A stretch of DNA of 64,000 nucleotides from Amoebophrya sp. A120. Taxonomy: Eukaryota > Sar > Dinophyceae > Syndiniales > Amoebophryaceae. The stretch spans positions 6,490,476 through 6,554,475 of the forward strand of contig CAJINV010000002.1 of the NCBI GenBank assembly GCA_905178155.1. Direction: 5' to 3'. Below are positions 10,802 through 20,257 of this stretch, piece by piece (the first letter of the stretch is position 1; every line of letters begins with the position of its first letter). A program made the translations under genes and the position numbers. The notes beneath the pieces were generated by a model that was not told where the DNA came from, ran no database searches, and worked only from the letters and a program-made list of their open reading frames with translations.

Positions 10802-11932
10802 GATCGCCGGTGCGGGGGTAGGGCGCGGGCAGGTCTGTGTAGGACAAGAACATCAAGGGAGCAAGACCACAGCGCAGCTTCGCAGGACGACAGACTCCTG
10901 CCCACGACCAAGCCGGTGGTGGTGGAAATGTCGCTCTTTCGGGAGAAGGAAGGAGTTGGAGAGCAGCAATTGCTGTTTTCTTCAGTAGCAACATCTTCTC
11001 CGAGTAGCTCAGGCAGTTCAACCTCCGCGTCGACAAGCGCGTCAAGCGTTGCGTCCTCATGGAGTAGAGGTAGTGGCAGCTTTAGTTCAAGAACTTCTTC
11101 TAGCAGCAACCGAGGCAGCACGAGTAGTAGTTTTAGTGCTGCAGCCGGCAATTATATTCCAACGAGAATCGTGCATTCTCAAAGCGCGAATCCCGCCATT
11201 GTGCGGAATTCCTTCGCGGGACGGATTGTGCTACTACAGAAGGATGATTTTGTGAAGTTTTCCGCTACTCCACGCTTGCACGGAACAAGCGGGTTCGCAG
11301 ATTCTGCGTTGCATGGCGGAAATCCCTATCCCTTTCTGTTCAATCCGGAAGCACGAATTGAACAGGACCAAAAGTGTTTCCTATTCAAAAAGTGGTGGAA
11401 GAAATGGCGGCAACGGCAGCAACGTGGATCTGGGCGGCACTGCGGAAACCTGCTTGGGGAAAGTGATCGGGAGGAACTCGCGGAGGAGCGGAGGAGGAGC
11501 GCTGGTCGTGTGGAGGAACATGACATGCAGAGAACGAACTGTGCCGGCGCAACTACTGCATCTACTAGTACAGCGTCCGCGTCCACGATCTTTGCTAGTA
11601 CAGTGACAGCCGCTTCTTCTGCCACTGGTACAACAACTACCGGGGTGGGACAAGCAGCTTCGTTTGTTTCCGGACACAATCCACCTTCTCACGAACAGCT
11701 GCGGGAATCTGCGTCTACCCATGTTGAAATGGTCCCGTATGAATTCAACCGACTGTCGGAACTGCACTTGCAGATCGGGACGGGAATGTCGGCGACGCAC
11801 TGGAAATTTACGCGGCGGGTGCGCATGCAGAGCAGTCGTCCGGTGGTTACGGGAAATTATAACCCTGGTAGTTCAACATCTGGTTTCAGTCGGGGTGCGG
11901 ATGCTGCATTTGGGCCCGACGACTGCATCTAA
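10757..11932 (+). CDS. Low-complexity protein, 3' part of the 7648 gene
   Basis: 391 codons from the ATG inside the second direct repeat to a TAA at 11930-11932. The frame equals that of the upstream part, so a deletion or splice between repeat copies would give one continuous protein. It is Ser/Thr/Ala-rich, with a basic-aromatic patch (CFLFKKWWKKWRQRQQR) that resembles a membrane-surface or nucleic-acid-binding segment, and a short non-repetitive C-terminal region (HVEMVPYEFNRLSELHLQ). I recognise no family. The ATG here is probably an internal methionine. Confidence 0.5.
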   Translation: MHTNGLFLTTDAGKTDRRCGGRARAGLCRTRTSREQDHSAASQDDRLLPTTKPVVVEMSLFREKEGVGEQQLLFSSVATSSPSSSGSSTSASTSASSVASSWSRGSGSFSSRTSSSSNRGSTSSSFSAAAGNYIPTRIVHSQSANPAIVRNSFAGRIVLLQKDDFVKFSATPRLHGTSGFADSALHGGNPYPFLFNPEARIEQDQKCFLFKKWWKKWRQRQQRGSGRHCGNLLGESDREELAEERRRSAGRVEEHDMQRTNCAGATTASTSTASASTIFASTVTAASSATGTTTTGVGQAASFVSGHNPPSHEQLRESASTHVEMVPYEFNRLSELHLQIGTGMSATHWKFTRRVRMQSSRPVVTGNYNPGSSTSGFSRGADAAFGPDDCI

Positions 11933-12731
11933 AATCCCGGAAAGTTGAAGTTGTCGAATATGTGGACAAAACGAACAACGCCCTTCGAAGCATGGAGGGA
12001 CTTGAGATTGTCAAGCCATCGCCCTGGAAGATCTTTGTTGATCCTGGAGAATAAAGGGCAGGCCGCCTAATGTGTAAGTGTAGGATAATATAGAAGAAGA
12101 GTCGAATCCGAATGTATATGGCGAGGAACAATTTCTTGCTGGAAAATGCACGTGAAAGACCACAGGAGACCCAATTTATTAAGTTGTGCTGGAACAATAA
12201 ATGTACTGTGCTGCTTTTCTTCGAGGTAAGTGAATGAAAAAAACAAACATAAGAGGTAGAACTGCACATGCTGCCTCGGTCATCAACATAGTCTAGGTCT
12301 ACCGAGGTTTTTAGTAAAAGGCAACGCTGTGCCACCACCTAACTCTGTCTGTCCTGGTCTGCCTAAAATTCAAAGTCTAAGAATGTAAATTTTATCGCGC
12401 CATCGCGTAGTGGCCTTTCTGCATTCTCTGCCGGGCGTTTTGTTTTTTCCGCCTGATCATAATTCTGTGTTCTTCACAACTACGACCACGAGGGATGATT
12501 CTTAACTACGACCACGAGCGCGACTGAGAGCAGTACGGGGGACGGCGATCATGCGCATCAGGACTAAGTTTAGGATTTTGAAGAGAGGCCTTAAACCAGA
12601 AGAGCCTCACCATTCACGGTAAGCTGAGCGATTTTCTCGGCTACGCAGGACCCCATCAGCAAATACTTCAAAAGATAAAAGACCCAGCTCTAATATCCAT
12701 TGATACCTACTTACGCAGAATAAGGAAACGG
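11933..12731. other. Intergenic stretch with a small direct repeat
   Basis: No gene seen. AACTACGACCACGAG occurs at 12478-12492 and again at 12504-12518 (26-bp period). The rest is plain sequence between the stop of the previous gene and the ATG at 12732. Confidence 0.5.
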
Positions 12732-13643
12732 ATGAAAGTAGACAGTGGAGTTATTTCTGTGACGAGCCACGACGGTGCTCCTCACGCTCAACATGTAAAT
12801 GAGGACAGCTTCTTGAGACCTGAATACACTGAGCTCGCTGACCGGAAGAAGCTCGACGCCGCAAACACCTTTTTCGAGAAGCGGTGCGCACCGAATTTTC
12901 CCGGAGTCGAGAACATTACCACGGAGGAGATTTTGGAAAAGATCGGTAAAGCACAAGCAAGATCTGGTGTGAATGATGGGGAGGAAGCACGAGGTGAGGA
13001 AGAAGAAGAACACGTAGTTCTTTTGGTTGACTGCCGTTCGGCGCAAGAGCAGAACGTTTCTAAATTTTCTGGAGCACTTACGAAGGAAGAATTCGAAGAA
13101 AAGATTTCACATGCAAGCAAAGTAAAAGGACCAACACCCACAACCATTGTTCACGTCGTCTGTTACTGCACGATTGGAGGGCGAAGTGGCGAGTATGCGC
13201 AGCAGCTGAAGAAGAGGCTGGTGAAAGACGGCGAGCCGGGTCGTGAGAATAAGGGTTCAAGTGGTAGCGCTGGTGTTACTACCTACAAGATTTACAACTA
13301 CAAACTGTCCTTGATCGATTTCGCGCATAAGAATAAGCCACCAGGAGCAGCACCAGCAAGGCTGTCACCTCGGACGGACGCATTGTCAGCACATCTTCAT
13401 CAAGGCAACTACACTCGCATTTCGAGACTCGAACTTATCGACCCGAAAACGAACCAGCCAACGAACAAAATTCACGCTTGGGGTCTCCTGTTTGCTGATT
13501 TTTTCCCTGAAAGGAGTGGAACAACGGGAAAGGCAAGTCCTTTTGATGTCACAGTCCTACCTAAACCCGAAGGCCGCGAAGGGCGCCCCTGGATGCTGTT
13601 TTTGACCAACATCTGGCATTTTGTTTCGAAGCCGTTTGGGTAA
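12732..13643 (+). CDS. Rhodanese-domain protein
   Basis: 303 residues, one exon. A rhodanese-like fold is indicated by LLVDCRS (residues 97-103, the usual D-x-R after the second strand) and by VVCYCTIGGRSGEYAQQL, in which CTIGGRS (146-152) fits the active-site loop C-x-x-G-x-R-S with Cys146 as the sulfur-carrying nucleophile. The closing part, with YNYKLSLIDFAHKN and KIHAWG, resembles the end of single-domain rhodaneses (strand, then W near the end), followed by an extra C-terminal tail ending WHFVSKPFG. An acidic insert occupies residues 83-94. Rhodaneses transfer sulfur or serve as protein-binding modules; which applies here cannot be told. The C-terminal 120 residues are duplicated at 14890-15262. 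Confidence 0.75.
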   Translation: MKVDSGVISVTSHDGAPHAQHVNEDSFLRPEYTELADRKKLDAANTFFEKRCAPNFPGVENITTEEILEKIGKAQARSGVNDGEEARGEEEEEHVVLLVDCRSAQEQNVSKFSGALTKEEFEEKISHASKVKGPTPTTIVHVVCYCTIGGRSGEYAQQLKKRLVKDGEPGRENKGSSGSAGVTTYKIYNYKLSLIDFAHKNKPPGAAPARLSPRTDALSAHLHQGNYTRISRLELIDPKTNQPTNKIHAWGLLFADFFPERSGTTGKASPFDVTVLPKPEGREGRPWMLFLTNIWHFVSKPFG

Positions 13644-13687
13644 AGGAAAAGTTTTTTCCCTAATGTGACGCAGTTCCAACAAGGAGG

Positions 13688-15262
13688 ATGTTGCGGGCCT
13701 CGAGGTGCTGCCGCTGCGCGGGCACTATTCTCTGGAGGCCGCGTAGTGGATTAGAAGGAGGAGGCTACAAGAAGCGAATTGAACAAGGTAGGGGAATCGG
13801 GTGGTTTGTCGATGCGGCACACCACGCTGCACCATCCCTCGAGTTTTTTAGCTTGCCGAGGATGTCGCTTTTTCCGCTCTTGATGCGAATTCGGTCTGCG
13901 CAGGCAAAATGTGCGACTGAAGGCCCGTGGATGGCCTTGCAGGTGCGCAATACGGAAGTTGCATACCAGAACGCAGCGAAGGGAGATATGCTCTGCGAAG
14001 TCCGCCATACCTCGTTCTCACGGTATCCGGACATGCCACTGATTGTTACCTCGATCCCAACCAAGTCGTTGTTCGTCCTGGAGACGCCGCACTTCCGCGA
14101 GCGATTCAAGCTGAGCCTCACCTCCGAAAGTGAGCACCGCCTGCAGGTGGATCGCCCCGAGCATATGCAGCTTCTAGCTGCACGGCTCGTGCGCCTCTAC
14201 GAGGTTGCGATGGCTTGCTCCACTAGCTATACGGGCAGCTTATTCTCACTAATGGAGGCTGCAGCGACGTCGACTGCGCTGCGGCGAAACCGCCGGGTTT
14301 TAGTGGAGGTGATGCAGCTTCCCGTCTTCTCGGAATTGCAGTTTCCGGTGGAAACGCAGATGAAGCCAGGGGCCCACAATGCCACACTCCGCGGGCTGCG
14401 CGTGACATTCCGTGCCACCACGGAGTACTTTCGCGGCGGAGCGTCAGGGAACTTGCCAGTGCAAATTTTCCTTCCCAACGTGGTCGACACGGATGGTTTT
14501 TTGTTTTTGGTTGCCGACGACCCGGCAAACAAGATGCGGCTGACGCGGATCGGCCTCGTGCCGAACCGCGTAGTGGTAGACCGTGGTCTTTTGAACGGTA
14601 TGGGCAGGCGGGGTACTAGCCGTTATGTGCGATGGTCTCCGACATCAGAAAACAGTGCGATGGACGACACGTTCCAAAGTCAGGAGATCATCATAACTGG
14701 CTCGAGCTTTAGTGGTTTGGACTCGTACTTCATCTCGGTTGAGGCTGGTGAGCACGCTATTCATGCCTTCGCGACGCGCATTTTGGCTGAGATACACGCC
14801 TCAAAGGCAGCGCCACCCATTGGATCAAAGCTGGATGATGACGGTAAATGCGCGTATCAATGAAATTTCACTCACCTCCAAGATTACAACTACAAGATTT
14901 ACAACTACAAACTGTCCTTGATCGACTTCGCGCATAGGAATAAGCCAGCAGGAGCAGCGGTAGCAGGATCAGTAGCAGGTGAAACTGACATCTTGTCACA
15001 CCAAAATCAGCGGAAGAATCACCCTGGCAATAGTTCGAAACTCGAACTAATAGACCCGAAAACAAACAAGCCAACGAACAAGATCCACGCCTGGGGCCCA
15101 CTGTTCGCTGAGTTCTTTCCCGAGGGGAATGCTGGATCGCTGGGAACCAATTCAAGTCCGTTTGCAGTCACGGTCTCGCCGAAACCGGAAGGCCCTGAAG
15201 GGCGTCCGTGGACATTGTTTCTGACTAACATCTGGCATTTCGTTTCGAAGCCTTTTAGTTAA
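13688..15262 (+). CDS. Unknown ORF fused to a second copy of the rhodanese C-terminal region
   Basis: The ORF from ATG 13688 runs 391 codons to a TGA at 14861-14863. The duplicated rhodanese tail begins in the same frame 27 bases later. A 39-bp GT-AG segment (14844-14882, GTAAATGCG to CCTCCAAG) contains the TGA; removing it gives 511 codons and joins LDDD to YNYKIYNYKLSLID. The N-terminal 385 residues match no family I know; they include a beta-rich central part (LRVTFRATTEYF, VQIFLPNVVDTDGFLFLV). The C-terminal part lacks the catalytic CTIGGRS loop, so it has no rhodanese activity by itself. Whether the fusion is real, or the second copy is a pseudogene fragment behind an independent gene, is unresolved. 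Confidence 0.5.
14844..14882 (+). other. Candidate 39-bp GT-AG mini-intron removing an in-frame stop
   Basis: It begins GTAAATGCG and ends CACCTCCAAG. Its length is a multiple of three, it contains the TGA at 14861-14863, and its removal links two in-frame coding stretches. The shortness makes it uncertain. Confidence 0.35.
14890..15262 (+). repeat. Duplicate of the 3' part of the rhodanese gene
   Basis: Corresponds to 13282-13643. Both encode KIYNYKLSLIDFAH at the start and TNIWHFVSKPF at the end, with a variable middle. The catalytic half was not duplicated or has been lost. Confidence 0.85.
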
Positions 15263-16216
15263 TTGGGTCGACTTCTAGGCATTATAATGAGCAGTGGCAC
15301 ATCAACTGCTGTCGCAAGGTTTTGAGTCCGTCGCCACACTTATTGTTGTCGATCAAACTATCCTGTGTATGTGAATATCGTGATCGGTTCGGCGTGTGTA
15401 GGTCACGCGTGCCCAGCATGCTGGTACCATGCCAGGAATAAAATATCAAGTTCGTATGAATGGTGATGATCCTGGAGCATCTGGAGATCAGTTTACATGA
15501 ACAAGAAGAAGATCTTTTTCCGGTCCATGAAAATGTCAAGACGGTGACGGTGAAAAATAGTTTCCACGATCAAGAAGACATTCAGCATGTGGATCTGTAG
15601 CTGAACCAGCTTCTCGAAACACCAAGAAATCAAAATGCAAATAGACCTGGCAGGTGCCGTACTTAAAATCTATTTCGGTTTTAATATCGTTCTCCAAGTG
15701 TGACCCACAAATGAAAATGTACCGACGAGTATTTTAGTTTGAAAGACCGGCGGCAACCTTCTTGTTGCACCGCGATTGCAGTCACAACCATGAGTACCGT
15801 ACCAAAAATCACAACAGTTGTAGACGCATCCTAGTAGAAACTTCCAGTAGTAAAACGAAGCAGCTGCGGAGTCGTACACACAACTACGTCTCGCACAACT
15901 TTCAAAACCTCTTTCTTTGTAGTATTTAGTTTCGTGCCCATCTTCAAGTCAAGTCGATTTTTATGCCCAATGAATGAATGCCATAAGTAATTATTTGCAC
16001 CAAATTTTTCGGACCATCCACATCAGGTGAAAGCCTGATCTTCATCGCATCTTCGACAACTGTGTCGGTAGTAACATCAAATTACTTCTGTGCAGACGAG
16101 AACACCACGTATCTAGCACTGACATCGGACTGTTCCAAGCTCGTCTACATATCTGTTATATAATTCTGAGAACTGCTCTGCCAAACCCAAACCCAGAAGC
16201 CACAGGACAGCTAACA
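15263..16216. other. Intergenic stretch, no gene seen
   Basis: Almost 1 kb with no convincing reading frame on either strand and no inverted repeats noticed. It probably holds untranslated regions of the flanking genes. Confidence 0.5.
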
Positions 16217-18503
16217 ATGATGGTCCGCGGTCACGCTCATGCAACCGGCGCCGGCACGCGCGTTGTCACAGTGCTGGCTCTCGCCGGCGCATGTCTTTTT
16301 GGACCCATTTTTCCGGTGCTCGCTGAGCCTTCCCCTTGTCAACAAACCGTAGCCTGGCACCTGCAGTACAATAACCATCCGCCTACTCGTATGCTGGAGG
16401 AGGTGGCAGCGCAGGAATCGCCGCAGTGCAAAGAGTACAAGTACCGCCAAATCACGAAAGGCGCCGAGGACAAGGAAGTCAAACGTGATACCCCTGTGCC
16501 GTCGATGCCGCCGCGCTTTTTTGGTGTGCCCAACAGCCATGGAGGCTGGTTTCACAAAACCACTTCTCCAGCACGTGGAGTGGAAATACCCGGCCGCACT
16601 CCTCCGAATGGAGAACCTGGGGCCTTGGGAAAGAACGACTTCGGGCATTTGCAGTTTGCGTTCTGCAGCAGCACGGACGACGCCAAGCCATGCAACCAGG
16701 ATGCCACGGGGGCAAGGTCCAGCGGTACGGACACCCCGCTGCACCAAGTTGCGGCAGCTATCTTTCGCGAAGTGCATCGCGATCGCGATCCGATGGAGCA
16801 GAGAAGCCACAACTACCAACACCGGCGGGTTGCGGTCTGGACCAAATCCAGCCCGAAAACCGCTGCGAGTGGTTTGCGGACGGCCGTGGCCGGTGCGGTC
16901 AAGGGGGAAACCCACAAGGAGCTGGAGATTCCCTCTTTGAAACCTTTCACCAGCCAGCTGTGCAGCGGCAGGCTGAACTGGACGCAACTCGCGGCCTCCG
17001 ACCGTACCTACCAGCGCCGCCTCGTCTTCAAGCGGCACGCCGACGCGATCCGGTTCTACACCGAACTGCAACTGTTCCAGTTGTTCACGGATTTTCGCAT
17101 CTCGCCCCAAGCCGCGGAGATGGCCGGACTACTGACGCAGCTCCCACCGTCAGAAATTGGACAATTCTCTGAGAAGTGCAAGAAGTTGACGGAGGTTTTT
17201 GAGGGCGTTCGCGCCCAGGTGGAGTACGACGTGGTCACTTTGGAGCAGGACCCGATCCTAAACCAGAAGGGCGCACCCCACCGCCGGGACCCGCAGCGGC
17301 AGCACGAACCGGCCGGGGTGCCGCAGGTGCTGGCGGCGATCGGGGAGAACTTGGAGGAAGAATTGCGAGCGTTTGCGGCGGCCGATAAGAGCACCAGGTC
17401 GGAGGTCCGGCGGCCCAAAAATCACGACATCTTCGCGACGCTGCAACGGGCCGCGCACGAGCTGTTCGGAGAGCAAACAAGATCTGCCACCAGCCCCTCA
17501 GCCGGTGGAGCTGCGGCGCCAGCAGCAGCAACCGGAGGTCTTCCCGCTGGTGAAGCAGCAGCAGCTACCTTTTCGAAGTCGCATCAGGGGAAGATTGCGG
17601 AGCGCCGCGCCAAGTCGCAGGAGCGGGACCGCGTTCGCGCGGCGCGCGAGCGTGGGAGCGCCATGCGGGAGAAAATTGCAGAGCTGCTTTTCGGCGCGTC
17701 GGACCGGTTGCAGATTTCTTTGCTCGATATGTGGCCGAGTGATGTATCAAGTTGAAAAGTGCCCCCCCGCCCCCGGATGTTTCAAAGGTTTTTGTTGCAG
17801 CCTCAGCTGAAGGTTTAGCTCATCAAATCTATTCCTGCTTCGGATTCTGAGAGCGCAATAATAAAGCAGGAGCTCCCACATGACAAGTGCCCTTCGTTTT
17901 GCAACACAGAGCTTCGCTTCTCTCAATCAAAAATCTGTCATGCTACTAAGTACTGACATACGATACAACTTGCTACAGTGCGGAAAATCTTTCCACGTGG
18001 GAACTGTAGCTGCAGCACAAGCTGCGATTTAAGTTCTGGTAGCGCCGTCGGTTTAGCGCACAGCGCAAACGCTCTCACGTAGTTCTGGGGTAGGGCGGTG
18101 CTTTTCACTTTGATACCATGAGGAAATGAAAGAGGTCCTCGCGTCGGTGACGGACAAAAAATCGTTCATCAAGGGATACTTAAAGGGCTGGGAGCACGCG
18201 GGACGGGCGGGCGCGAATGGGGCGCGACTTTGTGCAGCGGCCCACCGCCTCTACACCGACGTTATGGCCTCTGAAGCTCCCTCTGAAGCACCCTCTGGAA
18301 CTGCAAGGCCCGCGAGCACGTCGTTCCACCCAGGCAGTCAAGCTTATGTCCCTCGGTCTTCGGGTTCGTCTCCTGGCACATCCTCCACCCGCAGCGGGAG
18401 TCGCAGCAGCCGGATTTCGGGCAGCAGCGGTCCGAGTCGTGTGTTCTCTAGCCAAGGTGGTTCAGGCCGCGGGCGCTCTCCCCTGGTCGGAGTGCTGCCG
18501 TGA
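16217..18503 (+). CDS. Secreted or membrane-targeted unknown protein, two exons
   Basis: Exons 16217-17744 and 18121-18503 (1,911 nt, 636 residues). The N-terminus MMVRGHAHATGAGTRVVTVL followed by ALAGACLFGPIFPVLAEP is a signal peptide with a likely cleavage near residue 36. The mature part has early Cys residues (PCQQ, QCKEYKY, FCSS, PCNQ), a helical middle (about 235-345) and a basic C-terminal helix (ERRAKSQERDRVRAARERG) that continues over the splice junction into SLLDMWPSDEEMKEVLASV. The tail is Ser/Gly/Arg-rich. Splicing removes an introner with a diverged 5-bp repeat; the frame is kept. No domain is recognised; with no transmembrane segment it may be lumenal or secreted. Confidence 0.65.
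17745..18115. mobile_element. Introner element, diverged family B, longest in window
   Basis: 371 bp. The ends pair as TATCAAGTTGAAAAGTGCCC against TATCAAAGTGAAAAGCACC. The flanking 5-mers TGATG (17740-17744) and CCATG (18116-18120) share only ATG, which suggests an older insertion. Removal joins MWPSD to EEMKEV in frame. Confidence 0.8.
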
Positions 18504-18969
18504 TCATCTCTGCGAGTCCGACGCGAGTAGTTACCTTTTTTTATGTGCAAAAATAGAAGAGATGATGTGTGCCCTTTTTTTGACGAGACTGTTTTGGATG
18601 GGCATTTTTTAAGAGACGAGAAATTTTATGGATTCCGAATCTGTAGGCAAGTAAGAACTTAGTTTTACTTCTAGACGTGGATTGATGTTACTGACAGAAG
18701 GACCACGTCGGGGTCGCCAAGAGATTCCATTTGCTGGAAAGTTTTGTAGCAGGAGGAATGTCGCATTTCACGTGCTGTTTCGCCCGGCACATCATTCCCC
18801 CTCCAGATTAAATTTCTTCTCTATTTGCTCCATGTAGTTTATTGGGCAGAGCGATTTCGGGTGATCGTACGTTCATAAAATTCAAATTGTATAAACACCT
18901 CCAGATCTTCAGGGCGGACGGAAGTAGTACACCAGGATGAGTTTAGTTGTCGCAACTTGAAGTTGTAAA
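18504..18969. other. Intergenic stretch, no gene seen
   Basis: AT-richer sequence after the stop codon at 18503, with no plausible reading frame on either strand. Confidence 0.45.
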
Positions 18970-19140
18970 ATGGTATTAACAGAAGTAGCGGAGAATTTAC
19001 TGAAAAAGCGAATTTGTACGGAGGACAAGGACATACTTAGGTTCCTATACCTCTACGAGGTGGCGAACCTGTACGTGATAAACAAGATTGAGATTTTTAA
19101 AGACGTGTATGATGGTGCCTCAACAAAAAGAAAAAAGTGA
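18970..19140 (+). CDS. Possible small protein or lone exon (56 codons)
   Basis: ATG 18970 to TGA 19140. The translation is protein-like: MVLTEVAENLLKKRICTEDK, then a Leu/Tyr/Val-rich helical stretch, then a basic end (STKRKK). Codon choice is more AT-rich than in neighbouring genes. It may be a real small gene, an exon of a gene I cannot assemble, or chance. No family is recognised. Confidence 0.25.
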   Translation: MVLTEVAENLLKKRICTEDKDILRFLYLYEVANLYVINKIEIFKDVYDGASTKRKK

Positions 19141-20257
19141 GAAATCTAGTATAAGATAGCCAGGAGAACGTGAACAAGACCGCAGTATTTCTATTTGGGA
19201 TTTAACACGCATTCGCATAACACAGGTCCCGGATCCAATTTGAAAAAAGATCGTGACAGAAGACGTATTAGTATATGGTCATCACATAGAGTTAGAGATA
19301 CCTGTACCAGATGAAAAGACGATGTACCCCTGTCCATACAGTTGTATATCGCCTGTGAAAAGCAGAAGCACCGGAGTTTTTGGTTTCCACACCCCCGTGA
19401 AAAATTCGACAGAGCCCCGACGGTTACTCGTTCATCCAAAAGAAGCGACTGCGCGTGTGGTTCTCTCACTCTCTTCGGAACTAGGAGGAGATACGCAGCA
19501 GAAACTAGAATATTACAGGAAAATGTCGCTTGACTTTTGCAAGAACAAAAACAAAGTAGAACACGAGGAGGACAGCTCCTGTCGTAAGTATTTAGTACAC
19601 TGTGCCCCGCATCAGCATCAGTGCAGCCAATGGCGTAAAATGCGGACAGGGTGCGAAGTCCACTGTCATGTCGTTTTCGGAGCAGAGCGCAGCATTTTTG
19701 TTGCTGCGACAGAAATAACTCGTCAAGAGATGAGGAGATGAGATGTCGCACAAATATGCGGAGAAAATTGTTGAGGTGAGAGATCAGGTGTCCTCGCAAA
19801 TGTGCGTAACAAGTACTGCATCCGCTTTTGAACGTGTGCGTGTTGTGGAGTTGTCAGAGCGACAGGTGGAAGTTTCTGTGAGTTGTTCTCCTTATTCCTC
19901 CTCCGAAGTAGCGTTGGCTCGAGGACTCGGGTTATATCCATGGACCTTCTTCCTTGTCCTCGCGAATGTTAAACGGCCGCATGATGCGCATGGTGCTCAT
20001 AAATATTGCAAAGGTCTTCGTCTTCTGTAGCGCACAAAATAAAGTGCTTCCAACATTCACGCGCGCTGCGCGGACCCCGCCTCCACTGCTTGCACTTCGA
20101 CAGAATGTACACCGGAACCAGAAATTGTGACAGCCAGCACGACGTCGTGTACAACCTTGCACTATCTTCGAGGGCCAGCATGCTGCAGCGACGTCAAAGT
20201 TTATTTTCTTAGCACGAGCAGAAGCATTACATCACGACGACCTTCCTCGAGCGGAAT
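19141..20257. other. Intergenic stretch with weak ORFs
   Basis: A + frame at 19253-19741 lacks an ATG near its start, and an overlapping - strand frame (19191-19799) is no better. A 95-codon + frame from 19743 is not protein-like. I call no gene here. Confidence 0.4.

Noticed and set aside
19191-19799. A 202-codon frame on the - strand and a 162-codon frame on the + strand
   Set aside because: They overlap, neither has protein-like composition throughout, and the + frame has no ATG near its start.
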